From Vibrio mangrovi (GTDB lineage: Bacteria; Pseudomonadota; Gammaproteobacteria; Enterobacterales; Vibrionaceae), in contig NZ_AP024883.1 of the NCBI RefSeq assembly GCF_024346955.1, positions 2,356,001 to 2,420,000 on the forward strand: DNA of 64,000 nucleotides. Reading direction: 5' to 3'. The position numbers and the translations under genes were made by a program. Each line of letters opens with the position of its first letter. Position 1 is the stretch's first letter. The notes below the pieces were generated by a model. It saw only the letters and a list, made by a program, of their open reading frames with translations, ran no database searches and was not told where the DNA came from. Of this stretch, positions 8,258 through 17,513 are shown piece after piece.

Positions 8258-9608
8258 TAAGTGCGATCAGCCGATCCAGCTCTACCCGGATCGTTTCATC
8301 AAACGGATAACCGATATTGATCCGCAAACAGTCCCGGTAACGACCCAGAGAAGTGAACTGTGACCCGACACGGATATCGACACCAGCCTGCAAAGCCGCC
8401 TGAGCCAGAGCGTCCGAATCCAGCCCCGGCACCTGTATCCAGAGAACCAGCCCGCCCTGTGGCTGGGTAATCCGGGTGTTTTCCGGCAAATACTGCTGCA
8501 AATAATGGCGGTAATCCTGAGTCTGGAGAATCAACTGATGACGCACCATCTTCAGATGCTTCATATACAACCCTGATTCGATAAAGTCAGTCATTGCCAG
8601 TTGCATCGGTGTCGCAACCCCCAAAGCGCGCTCGATAAAACTGGCCATAAACCGCCCCGGCCTGCACCAGCCCAATCGGTAGCTGGGTGACAGACTTTTA
8701 GAAAACGAACCACACCAGATCATATAGCCGGACTGATCATAATACGTTGCCGGAAGAGAAAAATGGTGCTGCTGAGACAATTCAAAATAAACATCATCTT
8801 CAATCACCGGGATCTGATACTGAGCCGCCAGTTGAGCCAGACGCTGTTTCTGTTCGACACTCATAGTAATGCCCTGTGGGTTCATATGTGTGGTACAGAA
8901 CAGACCTGCCTGTACGCTCCCGGCTTCGAGATGCCAGCTCAGCTGTTCCAGATCAATGCCGTCCTCCAGAGACGGAATCTCGATGATTTTCAATGACATT
9001 TGCGCTAATAATTTCAGCAGACCGTTATAGCATGGAGAGCTGATAGCTACCGTATCGCCAGGGTGAGTACACACTTCCAGTGCAGTCCGGACTGCGTCGA
9101 TACAACCATGAGTAATCACTAACTCATCGGCCGTTAAGGAAAAACCATAGTGACGAAAGTGGCCGACCAAAGCCTGACGCAGCCCCATTTCTCCCTGAAA
9201 TTCAGGATACTTGGTAATTCGCTCTCCCATGCGTTTGCTGGCCCGCCGGAAACTTCGCTCCAATTCGGTCACCGTTGTCTCGTTCAGAGACAGACAGGAC
9301 ATGCCGAGTGGCCCGGTAAACTTACAGAGAAATTCTTCCTGATAGACCGGGGAAGACTCCCGGCTGATGAAACTGCTCCAGCTCGGAGGCTGCACGACAT
9401 CACGTGATGAGACAAAAAAACCAGCCTGAGGACGGGATGTCAGCCAGCCCAGCGACTCAAGCTCTTCATAGCAACTGACCGCCGTAGAGACACTCATTTC
9501 GTGCTGTCTGGCAAACTGGCGTAGTGACAGCATCCGCGACCCCGGTGTCAATTTGCCGGATTGAATCTCACCGATGATTTTCTCCGCTAATCGCTTGTAT
9601 CGTGCCAT
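8208..9608 (-). CDS. MocR-type regulator (GntR helix-turn-helix fused to an aminotransferase-like domain)
   Basis: A 466-residue chimera: residues 1-75 are a GntR winged helix (RMLSLRQFARQHEMSVSTAVSCYEEL), and about residues 110-460 are a fold-type I aminotransferase-like domain with the PLP lysine in SGYMIWCGSFSKS. MocR proteins sense PLP or amino-acid derivatives and usually control a divergent neighbour. Here that neighbour is the EamA transporter at 9711, and the intergenic region holds two direct repeats. The effector cannot be read from the sequence. Confidence 0.9.
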   Translation of the reverse strand: MARYKRLAEKIIGEIQSGKLTPGSRMLSLRQFARQHEMSVSTAVSCYEELESLGWLTSRPQAGFFVSSRDVVQPPSWSSFISRESSPVYQEEFLCKFTGPLGMSCLSLNETTVTELERSFRRASKRMGERITKYPEFQGEMGLRQALVGHFRHYGFSLTADELVITHGCIDAVRTALEVCTHPGDTVAISSPCYNGLLKLLAQMSLKIIEIPSLEDGIDLEQLSWHLEAGSVQAGLFCTTHMNPQGITMSVEQKQRLAQLAAQYQIPVIEDDVYFELSQQHHFSLPATYYDQSGYMIWCGSFSKSLSPSYRLGWCRPGRFMASFIERALGVATPMQLAMTDFIESGLYMKHLKMVRHQLILQTQDYRHYLQQYLPENTRITQPQGGLVLWIQVPGLDSDALAQAALQAGVDIRVGSQFTSLGRYRDCLRINIGYPFDETIRVELDRLIALIRQLTDVNGGDIAGSR

Positions 9609-9619
9609 ATCACCCTCAA

Positions 9620-9661
9620 CTGTACTGGTTTTTATAACAAAAATTGTATCTGTACTGTTTT
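9620..9661. promoter_or_regulatory. Direct-repeat candidate operator for the MocR regulator
   Basis: CTGTACTGGTTT at 9620 and CTGTACTGTTTT at 9650 form two near-identical half-sites spaced exactly 30 bp start to start, i.e. on the same face of the helix. MocR regulators are known to bind direct repeats in front of divergent targets, which fits this place between the regulator and the transporter. Confidence 0.6.
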
Positions 9662-9710
9662 AAAGCTTCAAGTCACACTTCCTCTCACAATAAAAACAGC
9701 CGGAGGTTAT

Positions 9711-10598
9711 ATGACAGGAAAAGATTTTGCGCTCACGCTTTTTGTTACATTTATCTGGGGATTCAACTATTCGATGATCAAGCTGGGTGTAACAACCGTT
9801 GACCCGCTGTTAGTCGCTGCTGCCCGTTTCATTTGTGCGGTTTTCCCTTTGATTTTCTTTATCCGTAAACCTGATGTTTCCTGGCGTTATCTGATTGGAT
9901 ACGGCGTTGTTTTTGGTACAGGAATCTGGGGCATGGCTTCCTGCGCCATCACACTCGGCCTGTCAGCCAGTATGGCATCGGTATTGATCCAGACGGATGT
10001 ACTGACCACTGCTCTGGTTGGTGTCTGGTTATACAAAGAGAAAATTACCTCCCGGATGATGTGGGGCATGCTGATTTCACTGGTGGGTCTGGTCATTTCT
10101 ATCAGTAATAGCAATGGCAATGTTACTCTGGCAGGTGTCATTCTGATTCTGATTTCAGCGATTTGCTGGCCGCTAGCTGGTGTGATCGTCAGAGCATCCA
10201 AAACCAAGACGACTTTCGCATTCAACGTATGGGGAATGCTCTTTGCTCCGGTTCCTCTGATCGCACTCAGCTTACTGATCAATGGATTTGCAGGACTGGC
10301 AACAACTTACCAGCAGTGGAACAGCAGTGTCTGGCTTTCGGTGCTGTTTCAGGCTTACCCAACCACCCTGTTTGGTTACTGGATCTGGAACCGGATGGTG
10401 CTGAAATATGACATGAATATTCTGGCACCGCTGACCCCGTTAATTACCATGTTTGCTCTGATCGGCGGTTATTTTATGTTCGGGGAACAGCTGTCACTGG
10501 CTCAGTGGGTTGCATGTAGTGCTTTCTTAGCCGGTATCTGGCTGGTTATAACACCGGGGAAAAAAGAGAAATTAACGGCAAGCCCGGCAGACGCCTGA
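9711..10598 (+). CDS. EamA/DMT-family transporter
   Basis: Integral membrane carrier of the drug/metabolite superfamily. The 295 residues contain about ten hydrophobic segments as two EamA repeats; the first starts with the typical FIWGFNYSMIKLG. The substrate is not predictable, but these carriers often export amino acids, amines or related metabolites. A GGAGG-type ribosome site precedes the ATG. The divergent MocR regulator and the repeats between them suggest that regulator controls it. Confidence 0.88.
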   Translation: MTGKDFALTLFVTFIWGFNYSMIKLGVTTVDPLLVAAARFICAVFPLIFFIRKPDVSWRYLIGYGVVFGTGIWGMASCAITLGLSASMASVLIQTDVLTTALVGVWLYKEKITSRMMWGMLISLVGLVISISNSNGNVTLAGVILILISAICWPLAGVIVRASKTKTTFAFNVWGMLFAPVPLIALSLLINGFAGLATTYQQWNSSVWLSVLFQAYPTTLFGYWIWNRMVLKYDMNILAPLTPLITMFALIGGYFMFGEQLSLAQWVACSAFLAGIWLVITPGKKEKLTASPADA

Positions 10599-10628
10599 AC
10601 CGACACAAACCATCAGTTATTCTGCTTC

Positions 10629-10655
10629 CGGGAGCATCACTGTCATATGCTCCCG
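10629..10655. terminator. Possible bidirectional terminator hairpin between convergent genes
   Basis: CGGGAGCAT pairs perfectly with ATGCTCCCG across a nine-base loop between the ends of the EamA and GNAT genes. There is no clear T run on either side, so termination is inferred from position and stem only. Confidence 0.45.
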
Positions 10656-10668
10656 ACATCGTCATGGC

Positions 10669-11550
10669 TTATCCGATTTCAAAAGAAGTGACACCGTATA
10701 ACCGTTCCAGAGGTAGTTCCGGTTCCGCCCCCGTATACATCCGGGCAGTTTCAAAAGAGGCCGTCATCTGATGACGTTGTGCCAGCGCAACCGCCTGAGG
10801 GTTAACTTCAGGGACATCCAGATAAACTGGCTCAGACGGAAAAGCAAAAGATTTTAATGCCGTAAATAGCTGATCAGCATAATCCGGAGTATCAGCATAC
10901 AAAGGACCAACCTTATAACCATTCCGGCACTTGCGAATCACACCATAACCGACGACTCTATCCCGGTGTTCAGGCTCATTTTTCAGTAGGACAAATGCCT
11001 GACTGTCGGGCTGATTCAGCCAGGTTTTCACAAATGTACGCCGCTGTGCCGGGAAGAATTCACGGTCATAGGCGCAAATATCTTCAAACGCATAGGTTCG
11101 GGCATCGACTATCGTTACATCATCCTTCACAGAAGGTACGGCCACTTCGGTTGCAGCCGTACCTTCATAACGAATGTTCCGGTAAGCCAGATGAAACCCT
11201 GATTTCCGATAATTTTCCTGCTGAGCAACAACACCATCCAGAGCGATGTTGCGTCCCTGCAATGACTGCATCGCAGCATTCCAGATCTGAATCCCGTATC
11301 CCTGCCCCCGATATTCGGGTTTGACGATATAAAAACCGAGGAAAGCAAACTGATTGGTGTAACGAATCGCAGAAATCACCGCAATCGGCTCATCCCCCAG
11401 CAGGCCGATCAAAAATCCTTCAGGATCCGCAGCATAATAATTATCTGCATCGTGCAATCCGGGATTCCACCCTTCCTGTGCCGCCCATTCAATCGCAAGG
11501 TCCACTTCTTTGCGCGTCATGGTCCTGATTTGATACGGTTCCTTCCACAT
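10669..11550 (-). CDS. GNAT-family N-acetyltransferase with a YitH-like C-terminal domain
   Basis: A 293-residue protein. The N-terminal half is a GNAT domain with the acetyl-CoA loop PEYRGQGYGIQIW near residue 77; the C-terminal half resembles the second domain of YitH/HolE-like acetyltransferases (RDRVVGYGVIRKCRNGYKVGP). Substrate unknown. It stands alone on the minus strand, convergent with the EamA gene, with no partner gene that would hint at a target. Confidence 0.82.
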   Translation of the reverse strand: MWKEPYQIRTMTRKEVDLAIEWAAQEGWNPGLHDADNYYAADPEGFLIGLLGDEPIAVISAIRYTNQFAFLGFYIVKPEYRGQGYGIQIWNAAMQSLQGRNIALDGVVAQQENYRKSGFHLAYRNIRYEGTAATEVAVPSVKDDVTIVDARTYAFEDICAYDREFFPAQRRTFVKTWLNQPDSQAFVLLKNEPEHRDRVVGYGVIRKCRNGYKVGPLYADTPDYADQLFTALKSFAFPSEPVYLDVPEVNPQAVALAQRHQMTASFETARMYTGAEPELPLERLYGVTSFEIG

Positions 11551-11715
11551 ATACTTTCTCCTGCATATGGATACTGTGCCTCAGTATCTATTGACCAGAT
11601 AGTGAGTACAAGAATCAATGCTTCAAATAATGATCAATGCAGGATAATGGTTTTCAGAATGATGTAAGATATGTTCTTCGACCAGAAGAATGAAAATATG
11701 AAAGAAGAGCAACCT

Positions 11716-11997
11716 ATGAAAACCGGATTAAGACTATTAACTGTTGCCCTCCCTATTCCCACTGTGTTGTGGGTCATGAAAGGTGATCATCCGAAATGGG
11801 TGAAATTTTTATCGGTGTACTGGGCGATCTGTACCGCGTTGATTTTCTATAACGCTTATCAAACCCCGGACGGTCTGCAGGCTTATCCCTATTTTATCCT
11901 GATCTCACTGGTTGCATTCGGCATATTAAACAGCTTGGTCATGCTGATCAAAAAGCACCTGTACGACAATAGGATTCAAAAAAGATTGTCACGTTAA
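11716..11997 (+). CDS. Small inner-membrane protein of unknown function
   Basis: About 93 residues with three hydrophobic stretches: residues 5-20, 27-45 and 58-78 counted from the Met preceding KTGLRLL. Charged ends (KKHLYDNRIQKRLSR) suggest a cytoplasmic C-terminus. Two earlier in-frame Met codons exist (11671 and 11698); I prefer 11716 because an AAGAAGAG element lies just upstream and the hydrophobic part begins right after it. I do not recognise a family. Confidence 0.6.
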   Translation: MKTGLRLLTVALPIPTVLWVMKGDHPKWVKFLSVYWAICTALIFYNAYQTPDGLQAYPYFILISLVAFGILNSLVMLIKKHLYDNRIQKRLSR

Positions 11998-12034
11998 AGC
12001 AGATATATTGCAGCTTTTGACGAGATAATATGAC

Positions 12035-12475
12035 CTACGGTGTATCCGGATGGTTCAGGATATGGTCTTCCCAATTGACCACATCAATCTCATACACCAC
12101 TTTATTGCGCACGCTTTCTCCGGCGGCATGCATGGCGGATTTTGAACCGGAGATCAATGGATGCCATGACGGCAGAGGCTGGTTCTGAGCGAGTAACCGA
12201 TAGGCGCAGGTTTCCGGTAGCCAGTGGAACTCGTCAATATTATCACGGGTCAGTTTCAGACATTCCTCACCGGACTGAAACCGGTTCGGGTAATCTTTAC
12301 AGGCGCAGGTCTTACTGTTCAGCCAGCTACAGGCGACATTGGTGTAATAAACTTCTTCGGTATCTTCATCCATCAGCTTATGCAGACAGCACTTTCCACA
12401 GCCATCACACAGCGATTCCCACTCGCTTTCGCTCATTTGATCTAATGATTTGGTTTGCCAGAATGGAATGGTCAT
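12035..12475 (-). CDS. ycgN: YcgN-family cysteine-cluster protein (UPF0260)
   Basis: A 146-residue protein matching the YcgN/UPF0260 family: CDGCGKCCLHKL near the N-terminus, then CSWLNSKTCACKDYPNRF and a further Cys, a pattern thought to bind metal or an Fe-S cluster. Function is unknown in the family. The frame is open for 32 codons upstream, but the family begins at MTIPFWQTK (12475), which I used. Confidence 0.88.
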   Translation of the reverse strand: MTIPFWQTKSLDQMSESEWESLCDGCGKCCLHKLMDEDTEEVYYTNVACSWLNSKTCACKDYPNRFQSGEECLKLTRDNIDEFHWLPETCAYRLLAQNQPLPSWHPLISGSKSAMHAAGESVRNKVVYEIDVVNWEDHILNHPDTP

Positions 12476-12672
12476 GGTTTTACTTCTGTGGTTATGGATC
12501 CGGCTACGGGTTATACCTGCCCTTCGTGCAGAGTTCAAGCAGAAACGTATTACTCCCAAGGCTAATTTCATCGATCAAGCATATTATTGAACTAAAAAGT
12601 TTTCGTATCATCAACAGTAATATACTACGATACTGCTCTATTCTCTGGAAAACATGATTCATGGGATTTAAG

Positions 12673-12969
12673 ATGCTAATTCACTCCTTTGATGTATCAG
12701 ATTGGTCTCCTTGCGTATCACAGAAGCTAAATAAAGGTTGTGGTGCTTGTTGTATTGCACCATCAATAAGCTCGCCACTTCCAGGAATGCCAGAAGGAAA
12801 GCCTGCCGGTGTACGCTGTGTTAATCTAGACAGTAACAATCTATGCAAGCTATTTGGTCAACCCGACCGCCCTGAGGTTTGTCTTAAATTCACACATGAC
12901 AACTGGATATGTGGTTCAGGTCCAGCTCATGCCCTTATGCTTTTAACAGAACTTGAGCTGAACACATAA
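12673..12969 (+). CDS. YkgJ-family cysteine-cluster protein
   Basis: About 98 residues with GCGACC, GVRCVNLD, NLCKLFGQPDRPEVC and a late Cys, the YkgJ cysteine pattern (CxxCC type, probable zinc or Fe-S binding). Function unknown. An alternative Met lies four codons upstream at 12661. It is divergent from ycgN, and its composition is more AT-rich than the genes to its left, so it may mark the edge of the acquired region that holds the NRPS operon. Confidence 0.78.
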   Translation: MLIHSFDVSDWSPCVSQKLNKGCGACCIAPSISSPLPGMPEGKPAGVRCVNLDSNNLCKLFGQPDRPEVCLKFTHDNWICGSGPAHALMLLTELELNT

Positions 12970-13127
12970 CTATGCATCCATAATGGCTAGAAACACAACC
13001 AGCATGAACCAACACGATTCATGAGTACGGGCAAAGCTCCCTTTCAATGAAGATGCAATTCTTAACTCAGACACCTTGAAAAAAGATACACAACAAACTC
13101 AATTCCCCTCATTCAAATAATGAACAC

Positions 13128-13144
13128 CTTCTTATTCTAAGAAG
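13128..13144 (-). terminator. Weak terminator-like hairpin after the NRPS operon
   Basis: CTTCTTA pairs perfectly with TAAGAAG across a three-base loop just after the stop of the DAHP synthase gene, the last gene of the operon. The following minus-strand sequence is only moderately T-rich, so the call is tentative. Confidence 0.4.
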
Positions 13145-13149
13145 CATCA

Positions 13150-14325
13150 TTATCCGTTCAATGCTTGCTGCCTGTATCCATAAGTTATTGCCCAACATCT
13201 TAGGACATGCATCGCTTGAAACTGAGTCAATCTTGGGTCACATTCGATTTGTGATAATTCATTATCAGTAGGTTCAATTCCTATTCCAAAACATTCAGGA
13301 GTACTTCCTGTTTTCGTTTCAAAATGAAGGCCGCCATTACAGGCTCCGTACTTTGCCAACAATAGATTAAATGCCTCGATCTCCGCGACCAGATCTTCTG
13401 TCCTTCTGACTTTATATCCTTTATTACATATTGACGTATTTCCATGCATAGGATCACACATCCAAATCACTGGGATATTTGTTTGTAACACAGCTTCAAG
13501 TATAGGTTGCAAATCTTGCACTCTATTACGTCCAAATCTCGCAATCAGAGTGAGTCTGCCTGGACGGTGTTCTGGATTCAATCTATGACACAGCTCTTTT
13601 ATAAAATGGGGGGAAATCTCGCTAGATACCTTACAAGCAATAGGATTATACAACTGAGCAAGAAAATCGACATGGGGACTACCGGGAGCTAATGTTCTCA
13701 CTCCAATCCAAGGCCAGTGTGTACTAGATAAATACCTTCTCTCACTTTTTGAAATCCGGACAGAACTTCGCTCATAATCAAGTAAGAGAGCCTCATGGCT
13801 CATCCATACTTTTCCATTATCAAATGCAATATCCTTAATATGATCTATTGTTGTAGCAGACACTTTATAACTTTGATAAAGCCGCTTCGGATCATGAACT
13901 CTCGCAATTTTGCATTGATCAAATCCATTAACATTATCCCCTCTCCATACAGGCAATTCTAAATTACCTACCAACTCGAGGATATTTGATCTTGGTTTGG
14001 CAAATTGTCCTGCAATTCGGCCCACGGAAATCACTTCTTTCTGAGTCAGGTGAGCTAACTCTAAAGAAAGCTCGGACAAACATTTTAGTTTATCAGACAC
14101 TGACTGATAATTGCTATCCGTAAAACGTTCAGCACAATCACCTGCTTGTAGGATTATCGCTTCTCTATTCCACACCTTTTCTAACTGACTATACAAAGAA
14201 TCAACATCTTCAAAGTTAACCAACGGTGGGAGAATTTTAATAACTTCAACTATCTCGCTTAGTTGGGTTTCACTATGCCAGACTGGTTGCTGCCACTGTG
14301 TATTTAGCCGTTCATTGTTTAACAT
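13150..14325 (-). CDS. Class II 3-deoxy-7-phosphoheptulonate (DAHP) synthase, short PhzC-like form
   Basis: Condenses erythrose-4-phosphate and phosphoenolpyruvate, the entry step to chorismate. All four expected metal ligands are present: Cys in LQAGDCAERF, His in CDPMHGNT, Glu in GGLHFET and Asp in ECDPRL; the PEP-site KPRS and HWPWIGVRT blocks are also visible. At 391 residues it resembles the compact secondary-metabolism enzymes such as PhzC rather than the ~460-residue forms with extra allosteric helices, so it may be free of aromatic feedback (inference). It is the last gene of the NRPS operon, 16 bases after the YhbP-like gene, and its likely job is to raise chorismate for the TrpE/TrpG-like pair. 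Confidence 0.92.
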   Translation of the reverse strand: MLNNERLNTQWQQPVWHSETQLSEIVEVIKILPPLVNFEDVDSLYSQLEKVWNREAIILQAGDCAERFTDSNYQSVSDKLKCLSELSLELAHLTQKEVISVGRIAGQFAKPRSNILELVGNLELPVWRGDNVNGFDQCKIARVHDPKRLYQSYKVSATTIDHIKDIAFDNGKVWMSHEALLLDYERSSVRISKSERRYLSSTHWPWIGVRTLAPGSPHVDFLAQLYNPIACKVSSEISPHFIKELCHRLNPEHRPGRLTLIARFGRNRVQDLQPILEAVLQTNIPVIWMCDPMHGNTSICNKGYKVRRTEDLVAEIEAFNLLLAKYGACNGGLHFETKTGSTPECFGIGIEPTDNELSQIECDPRLTQFQAMHVLRCWAITYGYRQQALNG

Positions 14326-14341
14326 ATTAAATTTCTTCTTA

Positions 14342-14788
14342 TTAATTTATTCTAGTGTGATTATCACGTAACCACTCAATTCGATGATGTCTACCCATTG
14401 TCATTGAAACCAACTTGATTTCATCAAATGAAATTTTCCATATATCTGACACCTTGTTTTTCAAATAAGGGTATTTTTTTAGATAAGAGCCTTTTGCCAC
14501 TGTATATCTTTCACCTTCGAGCAAATTTATTACCCCTCTATATTGTATCCCCATGGACTTTAATAATGACAACTTCGAACCAATCGTCCCAGCCACAATG
14601 TTATTTTCGGTCATCATCGAGGCATGTCTAGTTTTATGGCTGGTAGATATAATTGCACTAACATCTATTTCATTGAAGCTAAAAATACAACTCGCCGCCC
14701 ACAACTCTTCTCCAGAAGATACACATAATGTCAGGATTTTATTTTTATTTAAAAATTTAATTAAGCTCTTATCAATATTTTTATTCAT
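14342..14788 (-). CDS. YhbP-like (UPF0306) flavin-binding split-barrel protein
   Basis: A 148-residue protein resembling E. coli YhbP, a member of the pyridoxamine-phosphate-oxidase-like split-barrel superfamily: ELWAASCIFSF, TSHKTRHASM, AGTIGSK, IQYRGVINLLEGE and a C-terminal IEWLRDN all have YhbP counterparts. Many relatives bind FMN, but a reaction is not established for YhbP. It overlaps the previous gene by eight bases inside the NRPS operon, so here it probably has a pathway role, for example a redox step on the scaffold or product (inference). Confidence 0.72.
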   Translation of the reverse strand: MNKNIDKSLIKFLNKNKILTLCVSSGEELWAASCIFSFNEIDVSAIISTSHKTRHASMMTENNIVAGTIGSKLSLLKSMGIQYRGVINLLEGERYTVAKGSYLKKYPYLKNKVSDIWKISFDEIKLVSMTMGRHHRIEWLRDNHTRIN

Positions 14789-16055
14789 AACAAATCTTAT
14801 TATCCCTCAGCCAGTTTAGATGAAAGTCTATTCTCTCAAGAATATCTTCGACTTTTCTTATAGGAATATTCTTATTCATGTCGATTCGACCAAATGCTAC
14901 CGGGTCACTATCATCCAATGTAATCTCAAATCCAGACCTGGCAGTACTATTATGAAGAAGAGTTAATTTAACTGATCGTTTATTCTCTAAATAAATTAAT
15001 TGATTGTTTTTCTTGGAATTCCACGCATTGAATATCTGAGCAAATGGTAGAGAGTAATCTGCTGAACGGGGAGATATTCCATTAGGATATAATTGGCTGC
15101 TTGTAACTCGTTGTCTTTTGGATGCCTTCATCAACGCATCATTAGCGGATCGAATATCCTCAAGAAAACTATGACTAGTATCGTAAGTTGTTGTCACTGG
15201 GATAGTGCTTGAAAATGGACCTACTGCTCTAAACTCATATGCAGACAACCTATTAGAAAACGGTACACCAGTAATCACAGTGGAAAGATTAGTTACCTCA
15301 CTCAATGCTTTCTGAAATGCAGCGAAAGTCAGCATAAATGGAGTTACACGATATTCTCGAGCGAGTTGTCGAACCTGATCGGTATTAACCGATAGTGAAA
15401 AAGGAAAACTTTCCCCTTCACTATTTGAGTTCACAGTCAGGTTCGCTATTGCGTCAACACCATAAGGTCCCTTCGTCGGATAGATTTCTTGTTTCAGTGA
15501 CGGATCTATCGATATGCTCTGTTTCTGTTCATACCCTCGCCAGGGAAGAGTCAACTCGGTATGTTTTCCTTGTAATCGCTGTATTATTTCTTCGACTAAC
15601 AGATCAATCGATGTACCGTCACAAGTAAACGTCCAAAAACCGATCCAAATGTAAATGACATCTTCTCGTTTACCCTTAGCAACTCTCAAACCCGGCCAGT
15701 TGACACTATTTGGTATTGTGTCAACAAAGGTTTTGTCATCTAACGTTCCCCCCTCAGAACTCAGACTTTGTTCTAACCAATGAAATAATTCCTCTTCTGT
15801 CGGCGCACTACCAACAAGATCACCATCACTGATCACAAAACGAGCTGCCAGGATAGGGTGCCGTGACAGCGTCTTAGCAACAGCTATCACAACCTCTTTC
15901 TCATCACATGACGAAAAATCAAGGCGTAGCGACCCACAGTAGCCGCTACCTGATTGATCCAACATGGCTCCGGTCCATTTTTCTTTAAGACAGGATGTAA
16001 TTTCAATGTTTGTCGTATTAATGAAGTCCACTGGAAAATGATGAATGCAATTCAT
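14781..16055 (-). CDS. Stand-alone condensation-domain-like protein lacking the HHxxxDG histidines
   Basis: 424 residues, the size of one NRPS condensation (C) domain, with a typical early RHPILAARF motif near residues 65-73 and later C-lobe features. The catalytic motif is degenerate: WTFTCDGTS at 141-149 keeps Asp-Gly, but Trp141-Thr142 replace the two histidines, so ordinary amide-bond catalysis is doubtful. Related acyltransferases and interface domains of this fold exist that do not use the second His. It could act in trans on the NRPS, as a structural partner, or on a non-amine nucleophile. It lies between the MFS and YhbP-like genes and overlaps the latter by eight bases. Confidence 0.75.
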   Translation of the reverse strand: MNCIHHFPVDFINTTNIEITSCLKEKWTGAMLDQSGSGYCGSLRLDFSSCDEKEVVIAVAKTLSRHPILAARFVISDGDLVGSAPTEEELFHWLEQSLSSEGGTLDDKTFVDTIPNSVNWPGLRVAKGKREDVIYIWIGFWTFTCDGTSIDLLVEEIIQRLQGKHTELTLPWRGYEQKQSISIDPSLKQEIYPTKGPYGVDAIANLTVNSNSEGESFPFSLSVNTDQVRQLAREYRVTPFMLTFAAFQKALSEVTNLSTVITGVPFSNRLSAYEFRAVGPFSSTIPVTTTYDTSHSFLEDIRSANDALMKASKRQRVTSSQLYPNGISPRSADYSLPFAQIFNAWNSKKNNQLIYLENKRSVKLTLLHNSTARSGFEITLDDSDPVAFGRIDMNKNIPIRKVEDILERIDFHLNWLRDNKICYE

Positions 16056-16068
16056 GTCCTCATATCCT

Positions 16069-17490
16069 TTATTGATTCGCCAATGACGATGTATTAAGTA
16101 CGACAGACGAGCGCTTAGAAAGCATCATAAAGAAACCTAACAACATCAACCCTGCACACAGCAGGAATGCTAATGAAAATCCAGATGCTTCTATTGAGGC
16201 CAGATTCTCATCACCTGAAACGCTTAAAGCTATCGATACAAATAGAGTTACTCCGAGAACCTGAAGTAGTTGTTGCACTGTATTTGCAATCCCAGCGCCA
16301 GCGCCCGCATCAACTTCGGATAAATCACTTGTTGCCAGAGACTGGGCAATAGGAGCGACACAGCCAAAACCAATAGAAGTAACCAGCATAGCTGGAAACA
16401 TTCCTATCCAGTAAGAGGTTTGATATGCCGCAAAAGCAAACAAAGCAAGTCCAATACTTGAGATAATTAATCCCGTCAATGCTGTAGCTTGGGGACTTTT
16501 AGTCTGTGTGAGGTGCTGTGATAAGAATATTCCCGGGAAAAACCCTAAACAGAATGGCAACCAGCTAAATCCTGCTTGCATTGGTGACATTCCTAAAGGT
16601 CCCTGAAGAATAAGTACGCCAAGGTAGAATAGGGCACCAGACGTACCTGCTTGTATTGCAATGATTCCATAACCATAAAATCGTGGCGAAGGGGTAAGTA
16701 GTCGTTTAGGGATAATACCATCAGATGTATGTTTACACCGGAAAAATACCCCGATAACAGCTAACAGTCCCACTACGGCGACACCAGCTCTCAGTAGCAA
16801 ATTGCTTTCAATTCCCGAACCAATTACGCCAATAGAGATAGCAGTAACAGCACAAGCAAGCACAAATGCATTCATAATATCTAGTCTGACTTTACTTGCA
16901 TTCATAAATACAGGGATAGTCAAGCTCGTCACTATTGCGAGAAGAACAATTATAGGTACATTAATACCAAATACCCATCTCCAAGAGAGATATTCGGTAA
17001 GTAGACCTGAGACCAGAACACCGATGATAGAACCTAACCCAGCAACACTGGCCCAAATAGCAAATGCTTTGGCACGTTCTTCTCCTTTGGGGAAAACCAG
17101 AGAAATAATAGCCAACCCATTGGCTGCAGCTAATGCTTCACCAATACCTTGTCCCGCACGTCCCAATATGAGTACAACTGGACTAGGAGCAATAGCAGCG
17201 ACAAGAGAAAATAAGGCAAAAAACCATAAACCAACTTTGAATATTTTTAGTACGCCATATGCGTCCCCTAATTTTCCTCCGAGCAAAAGTAATGCACCGG
17301 CTGTAATTAAATAAGCATTTACAACCCAAGTTAGTGATGCATCATTTAAATTAAGTTCAGTTTTTATTGCAGGCAGTGCCACATTAACAACTGTAGCATC
17401 TAACATCAATATCAATTGTATTGTAGATATGACAATCAATATATGCCATCTGTTAGCGTAAACTGATTCACTTTCCATTTTTATTTCCAT
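16069..17490 (-). CDS. MFS exporter, DHA2 (EmrB/QacA-like, 14-helix) family
   Basis: A 473-residue integral membrane protein with about 14 hydrophobic segments. The start of the conserved part, LMLDATVVNVALPAI, and the loop GGKLGDAYG are characteristic of the DHA2 proton-driven drug exporters. It has no partner membrane-fusion gene in the operon. Its position between the anthranilate-synthase subunit and the condensation-like gene, with spacings of 23 and 13 bases, indicates that it exports the pathway product and probably gives part of the self-protection. Confidence 0.88.
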   Translation of the reverse strand: MEIKMESESVYANRWHILIVISTIQLILMLDATVVNVALPAIKTELNLNDASLTWVVNAYLITAGALLLLGGKLGDAYGVLKIFKVGLWFFALFSLVAAIAPSPVVLILGRAGQGIGEALAAANGLAIISLVFPKGEERAKAFAIWASVAGLGSIIGVLVSGLLTEYLSWRWVFGINVPIIVLLAIVTSLTIPVFMNASKVRLDIMNAFVLACAVTAISIGVIGSGIESNLLLRAGVAVVGLLAVIGVFFRCKHTSDGIIPKRLLTPSPRFYGYGIIAIQAGTSGALFYLGVLILQGPLGMSPMQAGFSWLPFCLGFFPGIFLSQHLTQTKSPQATALTGLIISSIGLALFAFAAYQTSYWIGMFPAMLVTSIGFGCVAPIAQSLATSDLSEVDAGAGAGIANTVQQLLQVLGVTLFVSIALSVSGDENLASIEASGFSLAFLLCAGLMLLGFFMMLSKRSSVVLNTSSLANQ

Positions 17491-17513
17491 TTTGTCATTA
17501 AGAATTCATTCAC

